Origin: Candidatus Nomurabacteria bacterium
GTDB taxonomy: Bacteria; Patescibacteriota; Minisyncoccia; Phycocordibacterales; UBA9973
Direction: 5' to 3'
Length of the DNA: 13,637 nt
Assembly (NCBI GenBank): GCA_943354205.1
Contig: CALRBJ010000014.1
Coordinates: 1 to 13,637 of the forward strand
Below the pieces are notes generated by a model, which saw nothing but the letters and a program-made list of their open reading frames with translations, did not search any database and was not told where the DNA came from. Of the stretch, positions 5,865 to 12,284 are shown piece by piece; within the stretch, counting starts at the first letter, position 1, and each line of letters begins with the position of its first letter. Made by a program: the position numbers and the translations under genes.

Positions 5865-6404
5865 TTAATTCATGACTTCGTTTTCTTTCTTGCTAAAAAT
5901 CGCTTCCAATTTTTTGTTTGCCTCGTCGGTGTATTTTTGGATTTCTTCTTTTCCGCGGTGCTCATCGTCCTCCGGGAGTTTTGCCTCACGCAATGCTCCG
6001 AGAGCGCTATCGCGCGCTTTGCGCACGCGCACGCGAGCGTCTTCCATTTTTTCTTTCAAGACTTTTACCAACTTCTCGCGGTTCTCAGTGGTCAGCATCG
6101 GGAATGTAGCCCGCACGCCGGCATCGTCGGAAGAAACAGACAGGCCGATATTGGCGGCGTTGATCGCCTTCTCGATATTTTTTATCAAAGTCTTGTCCCA
6201 CGGAGCGATGCGTAGTGTCCGCGCGTCTTCAATAGCGATAGAGGCGCTATTTTTTATCGGGCCCATGGCGCCGTAGGATTCTATTTGGATAGAGTCTAAA
6301 AGCGTCGGCGTCGCCCTCCCAGTATGCACCTGCGAATATTCTTTAGCGAGCCATTCCTCCACTCCGCCCAATTCTATTTTAAAATTCGAAAAATCGTATG
6401 ACAT
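5865..6404 (-). CDS. frr: ribosome recycling factor
   Basis: RRF, together with EF-G, splits the post-termination ribosome. The 179-residue product is close to the usual 185. It begins MSYDFSNFKIELGGVEEWLAKEYSQV and contains the conserved HTGRATPTLLD segment (27-37; Arg30 lies in domain I, which contacts 23S rRNA), the domain II segment around SYGAMGPIKNSASI, APWDKTLIKNIEKAI, and the long C-terminal helices with VRVRKARDSAL. It lies 28 bases downstream of the delta-prime-like gene and three bases before rseP. Linkage of frr to rseP is common in bacteria. No Shine-Dalgarno precedes the start. Confidence 0.96.
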   Translation of the reverse strand: MSYDFSNFKIELGGVEEWLAKEYSQVHTGRATPTLLDSIQIESYGAMGPIKNSASIAIEDARTLRIAPWDKTLIKNIEKAINAANIGLSVSSDDAGVRATFPMLTTENREKLVKVLKEKMEDARVRVRKARDSALGALREAKLPEDDEHRGKEEIQKYTDEANKKLEAIFSKKENEVMN

Positions 6405-6432
6405 ATAGATGGGATAATAATAACATATTAAA

Positions 6433-7134
6433 CTATTTTGGTAGAGCGATAGCCACTGCTTCTAATATAGTCTTCGTCGGAGTGCCGCGGTCGGAGAGTA
6501 GGTCGCGCAAGCGCCAAAGATTTTTTATAAATTCAATATTTTCCGCCGACTTGGTGGTTGGACTACCAAGTGAAAGCTCGAGGTTGTTTAGGAGAGAGAT
6601 GGCTTCTTGTTTTAGAATGCCGGAATCTTCGTCTTTTTTGTGCGATTCCACCAGTGTCTTTACATAGTCGAGCCTTTGCGCCAAGGTAGAATTTAAAAAT
6701 TTCTTTGCTTCTATATTGCCTTTCGCATTTGCGCTAGAGCTGTCCTCGCGCAGAGAAATGATTTCGCATCGAGAGCGGATAGTCTCGGCCACTTTTTCGG
6801 CGTCGGGTAATATCAAAAAGATGTGTGTGTCCTCGGTCGGCTCTTCTAAAGTTTTTAATAGAGCCTGCTCGGCTTCGCGATTTATAAAATTGGCGGAGAT
6901 GATAAAAACTTTCTTTGTGTTTTCGCCAAAACTTTTTCGCGCGACTTTGTTTTTGAATTCTCGCGCGTCTTCTATGTTGAAATTGCTAAATCTTTCTACT
7001 GAAAAATCCGGATTGCCGAGAGTCTTTATATTTAGACTTTCTAAAAACTCTGTCAATTCTGAAATTATAAACTCGCTCTCGCCTTCTAGTATGTATGCGT
7101 GGTGCAAATTTTTAATTTTAGATTTGAGAGACAT
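6433..7134 (-). CDS. DNA polymerase III delta-prime-like clamp-loader subunit
   Basis: The 233-residue protein matches the AAA+ core shared by DnaX and delta-prime. It begins with a HAYILEG strand (12-18) and continues with the signature AEQALLKTLEEP (88-99), the sensor-like THIFLILPDAEKV, and IRSRC (119-123). The Walker A loop is gone: GESEF stands where GxxGxGKT would be. A zinc-ribbon is also missing, and the C-terminal collar domain is short. Loss of ATP binding is known for delta-prime, which supports that assignment over DnaX, but this protein is much shorter than E. coli HolB (334 residues). Its ATG overlaps the mreB stop (TAATG), implying coupled translation. Role as the clamp-loader partner is inferred. 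Confidence 0.75.
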   Translation of the reverse strand: MSLKSKIKNLHHAYILEGESEFIISELTEFLESLNIKTLGNPDFSVERFSNFNIEDAREFKNKVARKSFGENTKKVFIISANFINREAEQALLKTLEEPTEDTHIFLILPDAEKVAETIRSRCEIISLREDSSSANAKGNIEAKKFLNSTLAQRLDYVKTLVESHKKDEDSGILKQEAISLLNNLELSLGSPTTKSAENIEFIKNLWRLRDLLSDRGTPTKTILEAVAIALPK

Positions 7135-8147
7135 TATTTCTTAGATAAAATTGTTTTCTTGTACACATCTAGGTGTTCGAGCGCCATGCCGGTGCCTTTG
7201 GCCACACAATATAGCGCATCTTCGGCGAGTACTGCTTTTACGCCAGTCTTGCGAAAAACTAAATCCGGGAAATTGCGAAGCATAGAAGTGCCGCCGGTCA
7301 TTATAATTCCATAATCGATAATATCAGAGGCGAGCTCGGGTGGAGTTTCGGCCAACACATCTTTTATCGCCTTTACCATGGTGCGGAGTTCTTTGTCGAT
7401 CGCTAAAACTATTTCATTTGTAGAAACTGTCGCCGAGCGTGGTAGGCCCTGCACATAGTCGCGACCTTTTATGATGATAGAGAGTTCTTCTTCGAGTGGA
7501 ACAGCAGCGCCGATTTTTATTTTTACTGCCTCGGCGGTCTTGTCGCCGATAGCCAGATTGAATGTCTTCTTTATATAGTCAGCTATCGCTTGGTCGATTT
7601 TGTTGCCAGCGCATTTTACCGAAGTGGATGCCACGATACCGCCGAGGGATATCACCGCCACATCAGTCGTGCCTCCGCCGATATCCACCACCATATGTCC
7701 GCGAGATTCATGAATAGGAATTCCTGCCCCGATGGCGGCTAGAATAGGTTCTTTGACCACATAGGCGTTCTTTGCCCCAGCGCGCACGGCAGCCTCCACC
7801 ACGGCTCTCCGCTCCGTAGAAGTCACCCCCGCTGGCACCGAGACCATGACATCCGGCTTCCAGAAATTCCAACGCCCAAGAGCTTTGCTGATAAAATATC
7901 GAAGCATAGCCTCGGTCACCCGATAGTCAGCGATCACACCGTCTTTCATTGGGCGGTAGGCGATGATAGAGTCGGGCGTCTTGCCGATCATTTCTTTGGC
8001 CTCGACACCTATAGCCAGGATTTTATTGTCCTGCTCGGAAACCGCCACCACCGAAGGTTCGTTTAGCACTATTCCCTTGCCTGGCAAGAAAACCAGCGTA
8101 TTGGCCGTACCCAAATCTATGCCCAGTTTTTTGGAAAATATACCCAT
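7134..8147 (-). CDS. mreB: rod-shape-determining actin homologue MreB
   Basis: MreB forms membrane-bound antiparallel filaments that guide cell-wall synthesis. The 337-residue length is typical. Phosphate-1 motif GIDLGTANT (9-17), phosphate-2 motif DIGGGTTD (155-162) and adenosine motif MTGGTSMLR are all intact, so nucleotide binding and hydrolysis should be preserved. MGIFSKK at the N-terminus could be a short membrane-contacting segment. No mreC or mreD is adjacent; instead the gene heads the run mreB, delta-prime, frr, rseP. The start is supported by an extended -10 promoter ending ten bases upstream of the ATG, implying a nearly leaderless mRNA. Confidence 0.97.
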   Translation of the reverse strand: MGIFSKKLGIDLGTANTLVFLPGKGIVLNEPSVVAVSEQDNKILAIGVEAKEMIGKTPDSIIAYRPMKDGVIADYRVTEAMLRYFISKALGRWNFWKPDVMVSVPAGVTSTERRAVVEAAVRAGAKNAYVVKEPILAAIGAGIPIHESRGHMVVDIGGGTTDVAVISLGGIVASTSVKCAGNKIDQAIADYIKKTFNLAIGDKTAEAVKIKIGAAVPLEEELSIIIKGRDYVQGLPRSATVSTNEIVLAIDKELRTMVKAIKDVLAETPPELASDIIDYGIIMTGGTSMLRNFPDLVFRKTGVKAVLAEDALYCVAKGTGMALEHLDVYKKTILSKK

Positions 8148-8157
8148 AAGTAGCGGG

Positions 8158-8185
8158 ATTATAGCACAATAAACAGAGGTGCAAA
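8158..8185 (-). promoter_or_regulatory. mreB promoter with extended -10
   Basis: On the minus strand the -10 is a perfect TATAAT (8158-8163) preceded by TGC, an extended -10. TTTGCA (8180-8185) lies 16 bases upstream as a weak -35, directly beside the stop of the M23 gene. The predicted start of transcription (about 8151) is only about four bases before the ATG at 8147. Confidence 0.65.
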
Positions 8186-8932
8186 TTATCTACCCCAAGA
8201 CACGGATCCATCTCGCCAATGCATTAAATCCGCTTCATTTTCTTTGGCAAATTCTAAAAACTTTTTCTTAGACCTGATGGCGGCGGAAGAATTTTCTTTT
8301 TGCTCCGCTCCGATGATTATGGAGGGATCTATGGCCACGATATCGCCCTTTTTATTTCGAAATTCCATTTGCAGATGCAAGTGCGCATAGCCGGCGCCAT
8401 CGCCCGTGTCGCCCATGAGCCCTACAGGGCGATCTTTTTTTATCGATATATTCGGATAAGTATGTAGAGAAACTTCACGAAGCATTTTTTGATATTTTGT
8501 AAACTTTACTTTGTATTCGGATAGGTGCATATATAGAGAGTAGAGTACAAAGCCGTCTTCGGTTTTTATTTCCGGATGCGAAAGGAAAACATACCGTCCG
8601 TCTACCACACCCATACCAGAGTATTCCAAGATACCGTCGGCCACTGGATATATCTTTGCATTCAATTTGTCTTTTATGTCCACCCCTATGTGAAAATAAT
8701 TCGGCTTCATCAGCTTTGGGTGCCAGCGCATGCCAAAATTTCCAAAATACGGATTTATAGAATCACTGGATTTTTTTATCGGAAAATTAAACATCCCGCT
8801 TTCGCGGAGGGTATGATATATGGCATCCCAAAATTTATTTTGCTTTGGATCAGCGACTTTGCCCACGCGTCGCAATCCATAAGACCCAGGTCTCACCACT
8901 ATTTTCGCCCCTATGGCCGGCAAGATAATCAT
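8186..8932 (-). CDS. M23 (LytM-type) metallopeptidase
   Basis: M23 enzymes are zinc endopeptidases that cut peptidoglycan cross-bridges, or inactive relatives that regulate such enzymes. With the chosen start the product has 248 residues. The core is GMRWHP, HIGVD (His81, Asp85), YMHLSEY, then MGDTGDGAGYAHLHLQMEF with the HLH pair (His184, His186). All expected zinc ligands and catalytic histidines are present, so it should be active. I chose ATG 8932 rather than 8953 because a TGn-TATACT -10 box lies between them and predicts initiation at about 8932. No convincing signal peptide or membrane helix is visible, which is odd for a wall hydrolase. It is followed by mreB after 38 bases. Confidence 0.85.
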   Translation of the reverse strand: MIILPAIGAKIVVRPGSYGLRRVGKVADPKQNKFWDAIYHTLRESGMFNFPIKKSSDSINPYFGNFGMRWHPKLMKPNYFHIGVDIKDKLNAKIYPVADGILEYSGMGVVDGRYVFLSHPEIKTEDGFVLYSLYMHLSEYKVKFTKYQKMLREVSLHTYPNISIKKDRPVGLMGDTGDGAGYAHLHLQMEFRNKKGDIVAIDPSIIIGAEQKENSSAAIRSKKKFLEFAKENEADLMHWRDGSVSWGR

Positions 8933-8938
8933 AAAGGG

Positions 8939-8947
8939 AGTATAACA
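8939..8947 (-). promoter_or_regulatory. extended -10 promoter of the M23 gene
   Basis: Minus strand reads TGTTATACT, that is TGn plus TATACT (8939-8944). Initiation seven bases downstream falls on the ATG at 8932, implying a leaderless transcript. No good -35 is seen; the extended -10 may compensate. Confidence 0.5.
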
Positions 8948-8953
8948 AAACAT

Positions 8954-8959
8954 TATGAT
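8954..8959 (+). promoter_or_regulatory. possible -10 box for priA
   Basis: TATGAT ends 12 bases before the priA ATG at 8972, giving a leader of about six bases. It overlaps the upstream part of the divergent M23 promoter, so the two promoters would compete for RNA polymerase. No clear -35 is visible. Confidence 0.3.
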
Positions 8960-8971
8960 AGACTCTAGGAT

Positions 8972-10915
8972 ATGAAGATACTCACGGTTTTACCACTCAA
9001 AAAAGGCCTGCACCGAGACGGTTTAACCTACTTTTCGGCCAAAGAAATACCAAATGGCTCCATAGTGCGCGTGCCTATACGCAAACAATCCATGCTGGCC
9101 TTGGTGATAGATTCGAAAGACGCCACGGGATTGAAAGCTGACATAAAAGAAAGCGATTTCGGTATGCGCAAAGTTCTGGAAGTTTTAGGGCCGTCCTTTT
9201 TTAGTCGAGATTTTTTAGCATCTGCGGAAATCACTGCAAAATATTTTGCTTGCGGCACTGGCGAAGTGTTGCGAACGCTCACACCAGAAACTATTACTGA
9301 AAATTACGAAAAATTGTCTACCGAGACATCCACCCAATATATTGGTGAAAAAATCAAAAATTTAAAACCAGAAAAATTGATTTTTCAATCGCCAGCAGAA
9401 GACCGCATGAGCTTTTACAAAACATTTATCCGCGAATCTTTTGCCCGCTCTAAATCAGTATTTTTTATCCTGCCTTCTATAGCCGAGATAGAAGCCTTTG
9501 CTCTAAATCTATCGCCCGGTATCGAAAAATACTGCCTGACTCTGCACAGTTCTATGCCCGCAAAAAAAATACTGTCAAACTGGAACACTGCGCTCACCGA
9601 AACCCATGGAGTGGTCATTTTTGCCACGGCGCCATTCCTCTCTCTACCGAAAACCGATATAGGAGCGATCGTGGTGGAGCATGAAAATTCAAACGCTTAT
9701 AAAAATATTCAAAGTCCCAAGATAGATTTCAGAAATTTTGCTGAAATTTTCGCCTTTCAATCAGGCACAAAAATAATCTTTGCCGACTCGATGCTTTCAG
9801 TAGAGACCATCGAGCGTTATCGCCGAGGAGCTTTGGGAGAAGTGGCTCCACCGTCTTTTCGTCTGGATAGCCAAACCGAAAAAAGGATTGTCGACATGAG
9901 ACCAGAAACAAAAGAAGATGGGAGTAAGAAAAAATTCAAAGTCATCTCCGACGAGCTCGCCGCAGAAATAAAAAATGTAGTAGGCTCTGGTGGGAAAATG
10001 TTTCTCTTTGCTCTACGCAAGGGCTTTGCTCCGCAAACCATATGCCGAGATTGCGGGAGTATCGTATTTTGTGAAAATTGTCATGCGCCCATGGTGCTCT
10101 ACGGCGGGGAAAAGAAAAATGAAAGAGAATTCAAATGCCCGAAATGCAATTTGAAAAAAGATGCAGCCCTACTGTGTGCCACCTGTGGTAGCTGGAATCT
10201 GGCTGCGCTCGGCATAGGTATCGAGCGGGTGGCAGAAGATTTGGAAAACATGGTAGACAAGAAAAAAATATTCCGGCTCGACCGAGACCAAGCAAAGACT
10301 AAAAAAGAGACGCTAAAAATTATCAACGATTTTGAAAAAGAAAAAGGCGCCGTGCTGGTGGGCACCGAGTACGCGCTCGGATTTTTGACCGGTTCGGTCG
10401 AGAGCGTGGCAGTAGTTTCTTTCGATTCCCTATTTTCTATCCCAGACTTTCGCATGAATGAAAAAATCATTCGCTTGCTGTGCTCACTCGAATCTTTTGC
10501 CGACAAAAAAATACTGATCCAAACCCGCAATCCCGAAGAAAAAGTTTTGGAATATTTCGCCTCGGGTGTGATGCTTGCTTTTTATCGCGAAGAAATAGAA
10601 TCCCGCCAAAAATTTAATTACCCGCCTTTTTCGACATTTATAAAAGTGGCCTTTCGAGGCAGTGAGAAAGAAACCGAACCGGCCAAAGCCTTTATGGTCG
10701 AGCACTTCGCGCCGTGGGAACCATCCATCTTCCCTTCTTTCCGCTCTAAAATAGACAAAAAAATAATTACCAATATGCTCATCCGCCTGCCCCGAGAAAA
10801 TTGGAGCATCCCAGAGCTATGCGGCACCGGTACTATAGATACATCCCTCCGCGAGCGCCTCCTCGCCCTCCCACCGTCATTTAAAGTAGAAGTGGATCCG
10901 GAAAATCTTTTGTAG
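8972..10915 (+). CDS. priA: PriA-like primosomal protein lacking helicase motifs
   Basis: PriA reloads the replisome at stalled forks as a 3'-to-5' helicase. The 647-residue product keeps the N-terminal DNA-binding domain (to about residue 100), the LTLHSSMPAKK segment, and all eight zinc cysteines (Cys358, 361, 367, 370, 389, 392, 402, 405). It also keeps the C-terminal FNYPPFSTFIKVAF motif. The ATPase motifs are lost. Walker A GxTGSGKT is replaced near residue 140 by FQSPAEDRM. DEEH is replaced by VVEHEN (234-239), SATPS by FADSMLS, GTQMIAKG by GTEYALGF (464 onward), and no GRAGR segment follows. It should bind forks and partners but not unwind DNA. The frame is intact, so this is not simple decay. 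Confidence 0.9.
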   Translation: MKILTVLPLKKGLHRDGLTYFSAKEIPNGSIVRVPIRKQSMLALVIDSKDATGLKADIKESDFGMRKVLEVLGPSFFSRDFLASAEITAKYFACGTGEVLRTLTPETITENYEKLSTETSTQYIGEKIKNLKPEKLIFQSPAEDRMSFYKTFIRESFARSKSVFFILPSIAEIEAFALNLSPGIEKYCLTLHSSMPAKKILSNWNTALTETHGVVIFATAPFLSLPKTDIGAIVVEHENSNAYKNIQSPKIDFRNFAEIFAFQSGTKIIFADSMLSVETIERYRRGALGEVAPPSFRLDSQTEKRIVDMRPETKEDGSKKKFKVISDELAAEIKNVVGSGGKMFLFALRKGFAPQTICRDCGSIVFCENCHAPMVLYGGEKKNEREFKCPKCNLKKDAALLCATCGSWNLAALGIGIERVAEDLENMVDKKKIFRLDRDQAKTKKETLKIINDFEKEKGAVLVGTEYALGFLTGSVESVAVVSFDSLFSIPDFRMNEKIIRLLCSLESFADKKILIQTRNPEEKVLEYFASGVMLAFYREEIESRQKFNYPPFSTFIKVAFRGSEKETEPAKAFMVEHFAPWEPSIFPSFRSKIDKKIITNMLIRLPRENWSIPELCGTGTIDTSLRERLLALPPSFKVEVDPENLL

Positions 10916-10922
10916 AAATAAA

Positions 10923-10951
10923 AAATGCCAGCGGGGTAAGGGCTGGCATTT
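10923..10951. terminator. convergent bidirectional terminator
   Basis: AAATGCCAGC pairs perfectly with GCTGGCATTT around a nine-base loop. On the minus strand it is followed by TTTATTT, a better T-run than on the plus strand, so it mainly serves the minus gene at 10981-11502, but it can also serve priA, whose stop is seven bases upstream. Confidence 0.7.
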
Positions 10952-10980
10952 GCAAAAGTAAATAGGCAGTATTCTTTTTT

Positions 10981-11502
10981 TTAATCGATTTCAGTAAAAA
11001 CCATTTGGGGATCGGTGATAACCATTTTGAATGCGCCTGTCTTGGTTTGGGTTAAAAACAGGTGATGATTGAATTCACAACCCAAATAAATTCCGGTCGA
11101 TATTTCGGCCGTCTTTGGTTTTTTGGTGAAATAAGAAATCGGATGCACACAAAGAGGTATCGGCTGGGGAAAGCGGTAGCGCACTCCCGGCACAATTTTT
11201 CTTTTCATTGATTCGTTCACCTTTATTTGGTCATCATTCAGTTCGGGCTTTGGGAACCTGAAATCATACTCCGGATTCTGTTTAAAAACTGAAAACCCAC
11301 CAGTGAGTGAAATATTTTTCAACCCATCTGCAGTTCGATCGAATTTGAAGCCCACAGGCAGGACGATATTGCCCGGGCCATATAGATGAGCCGGATAATC
11401 CTGTCTGGTTTCTTCAAATTCATAACCCATGAGGTTAATGTTTGGCTTTGGAGCTAGCTCCGCGATTTTGCCAACCTGACCGCTACTTGTTTGTGTAAGC
11501 AT
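10981..11502 (-). CDS. hypothetical protein, 173 residues
   Basis: I do not recognise this protein. It has no signal peptide or membrane helix and is rich in Pro, Phe, Tyr and beta-favouring stretches (for example GNIVLPVGFKF, ISLTGGFSVF, GVRYRFPQPIP), suggesting a soluble beta-rich fold. Two cysteines (PLCVHP, LGCEF) and a nearby FNHH pair could bind metal but do not form a known motif. It is a single-gene unit, with a good promoter 37-64 bases upstream (TTGACA, extended -10 TAGTAT) and a strong terminator downstream, lying between priA and rpsU in opposite orientation. The complete transcription unit makes a real, independently regulated gene likely. Confidence 0.7.
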   Translation of the reverse strand: MLTQTSSGQVGKIAELAPKPNINLMGYEFEETRQDYPAHLYGPGNIVLPVGFKFDRTADGLKNISLTGGFSVFKQNPEYDFRFPKPELNDDQIKVNESMKRKIVPGVRYRFPQPIPLCVHPISYFTKKPKTAEISTGIYLGCEFNHHLFLTQTKTGAFKMVITDPQMVFTEID

Positions 11503-11538
11503 TTTTAAGAACTGTTGTTTTAGTTAGAACTGGGCAAA

Positions 11539-11566
11539 ATACTAGCATAGATAAGATATTTGTCAA
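11539..11566 (-). promoter_or_regulatory. promoter of the 10981-11502 gene
   Basis: On the minus strand TTGACA (11561-11566), 16 bases, then TGC-TAGTAT (-10 at 11539-11544). The leader would be about 30 bases. It diverges from the rpsU promoter about 30 bases away. Confidence 0.65.
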
Positions 11567-11596
11567 CAACTAGGCAACATATCAAGATTTTGGTTC

Positions 11597-11625
11597 TTGC
11601 ATCATTTCCTCTCCTGTGTTAATCT
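11597..11625 (+). promoter_or_regulatory. rpsU promoter with extended -10
   Basis: TTGCAT (11597-11602), 17 bases, TAATCT (11620-11625) with TGT immediately before the -10. The ATG at 11635 is nine bases after the -10, so the transcript should begin two or three bases before the start codon. Confidence 0.6.
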
Positions 11626-11634
11626 ATTTCCTAC

Positions 11635-11877
11635 ATGCAAACAAAAACCATAGTAGAAGTTCGCAAGAACGCAAATGAGAACAACCTTTCCCTGCTCCGC
11701 AGGTTTTCCCGCCGTGTCCAAGAATCTGGTAATATTCCAAAGCTTAAAAGCACTCGCTACAACGAGCGCCCCCTATCAAAGCTCAAGACCAAGCATGCCA
11801 CTTTGAAAAGACTCAGCCGAAGAAAGAATTATGAGCTCTTGGTAAAAATGGGCAAAGCTCGCGTCGGCAAGAGATAA
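11635..11877 (+). CDS. rpsU: ribosomal protein bS21
   Basis: bS21 is a small basic protein of the 30S platform near the anti-Shine-Dalgarno end of 16S rRNA and takes part in initiation. The 80-residue product has the family pattern: VEVRKNANENNLSLLRRFSRRVQ, an aromatic/basic middle (RYNERPLSKL) and a Lys/Arg-rich tail. It is slightly longer than the 71-residue E. coli protein. The promoter predicts a nearly leaderless message and no Shine-Dalgarno is present. It is first in a run with ybeY (11 bases downstream) and ftsA. A strong terminator hairpin about 50 bases after its stop lies inside ybeY and should make rpsU mRNA more abundant than the downstream part. Confidence 0.93.
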   Translation: MQTKTIVEVRKNANENNLSLLRRFSRRVQESGNIPKLKSTRYNERPLSKLKTKHATLKRLSRRKNYELLVKMGKARVGKR

Positions 11878-11888
11878 ATTTAGATAAT

Positions 11889-12278
11889 TTGAAGAAAGAT
11901 TTAAACATAGAAATAAATCAGACGACAAAAGGCAAGCTTCCGAGCTTGCCTTTTTTGGACATGAAAGAAAAAGTATTGGGCAAAAAATACGAACTCTCGA
12001 TTTCTTTTATCGGCGCGCAAAAAATGCGAAAAATAAATCGCGAATTTCGCCAGAAAGACTACGCTACCGACATCCTTTCTTTTAGCCTCACCAAAAATTC
12101 CGGAGAACTTTTAATCCACCTCCCAAAAGTCAGAAAGAATGCTCCGCTTTTTGAACGAAATTTTGAGCAACACCTCCGCGCTTTAGTTATCCACGGAATG
12201 CTTCATTTGAAAGGAATGGCACATGGTAGTAGAATGGAAAGTATGGAAGAAAAATTTTCAAAAATTTTTCGTTTCTAA
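11889..12278 (+). CDS. ybeY: endoribonuclease / rRNA maturation factor YbeY
   Basis: YbeY is a zinc-dependent RNase for 16S rRNA 3'-end maturation and ribosome quality control. The 129-residue product (E. coli 155) has the conserved core: YELSISFIGAQKMRKINREFR, TDILSF (60-65), and the metal site HGMLHLKGMAH with His102, His106 and His112 all present. The usual GYDH is GMAH here, so the Asp before the third His is lost. The TTG start at 11889 gives a typical N-terminus (LNIEINQT) and is preferred. However, a terminator hairpin lies over codons 13-23, and an ATG at 11961 (Met25) after it could be an alternative start that still leaves the core intact. The gene is between rpsU and ftsA, with six bases to the ftsA ATG. 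Confidence 0.9.
   Translation: MKKDLNIEINQTTKGKLPSLPFLDMKEKVLGKKYELSISFIGAQKMRKINREFRQKDYATDILSFSLTKNSGELLIHLPKVRKNAPLFERNFEQHLRALVIHGMLHLKGMAHGSRMESMEEKFSKIFRF
11927..11956 (+). terminator. intrinsic terminator inside the start of ybeY
   Basis: A perfect 12-bp stem AAAAGGCAAGCT/AGCTTGCCTTTT encloses the loop TCCG, with the T-run extending to six Ts (11951-11956). By form this is a strong Rho-independent terminator on the plus strand. It begins 50 bases after the rpsU stop and lies within ybeY codons 13-23. Confidence 0.8.
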
Positions 12279-12284
12279 CTTTTC

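Noticed and set aside
8933..8953. Longer M23 start at ATG 8953
   Set aside because: The extended -10 box lies downstream of this codon, and the added residues do not create a signal peptide.
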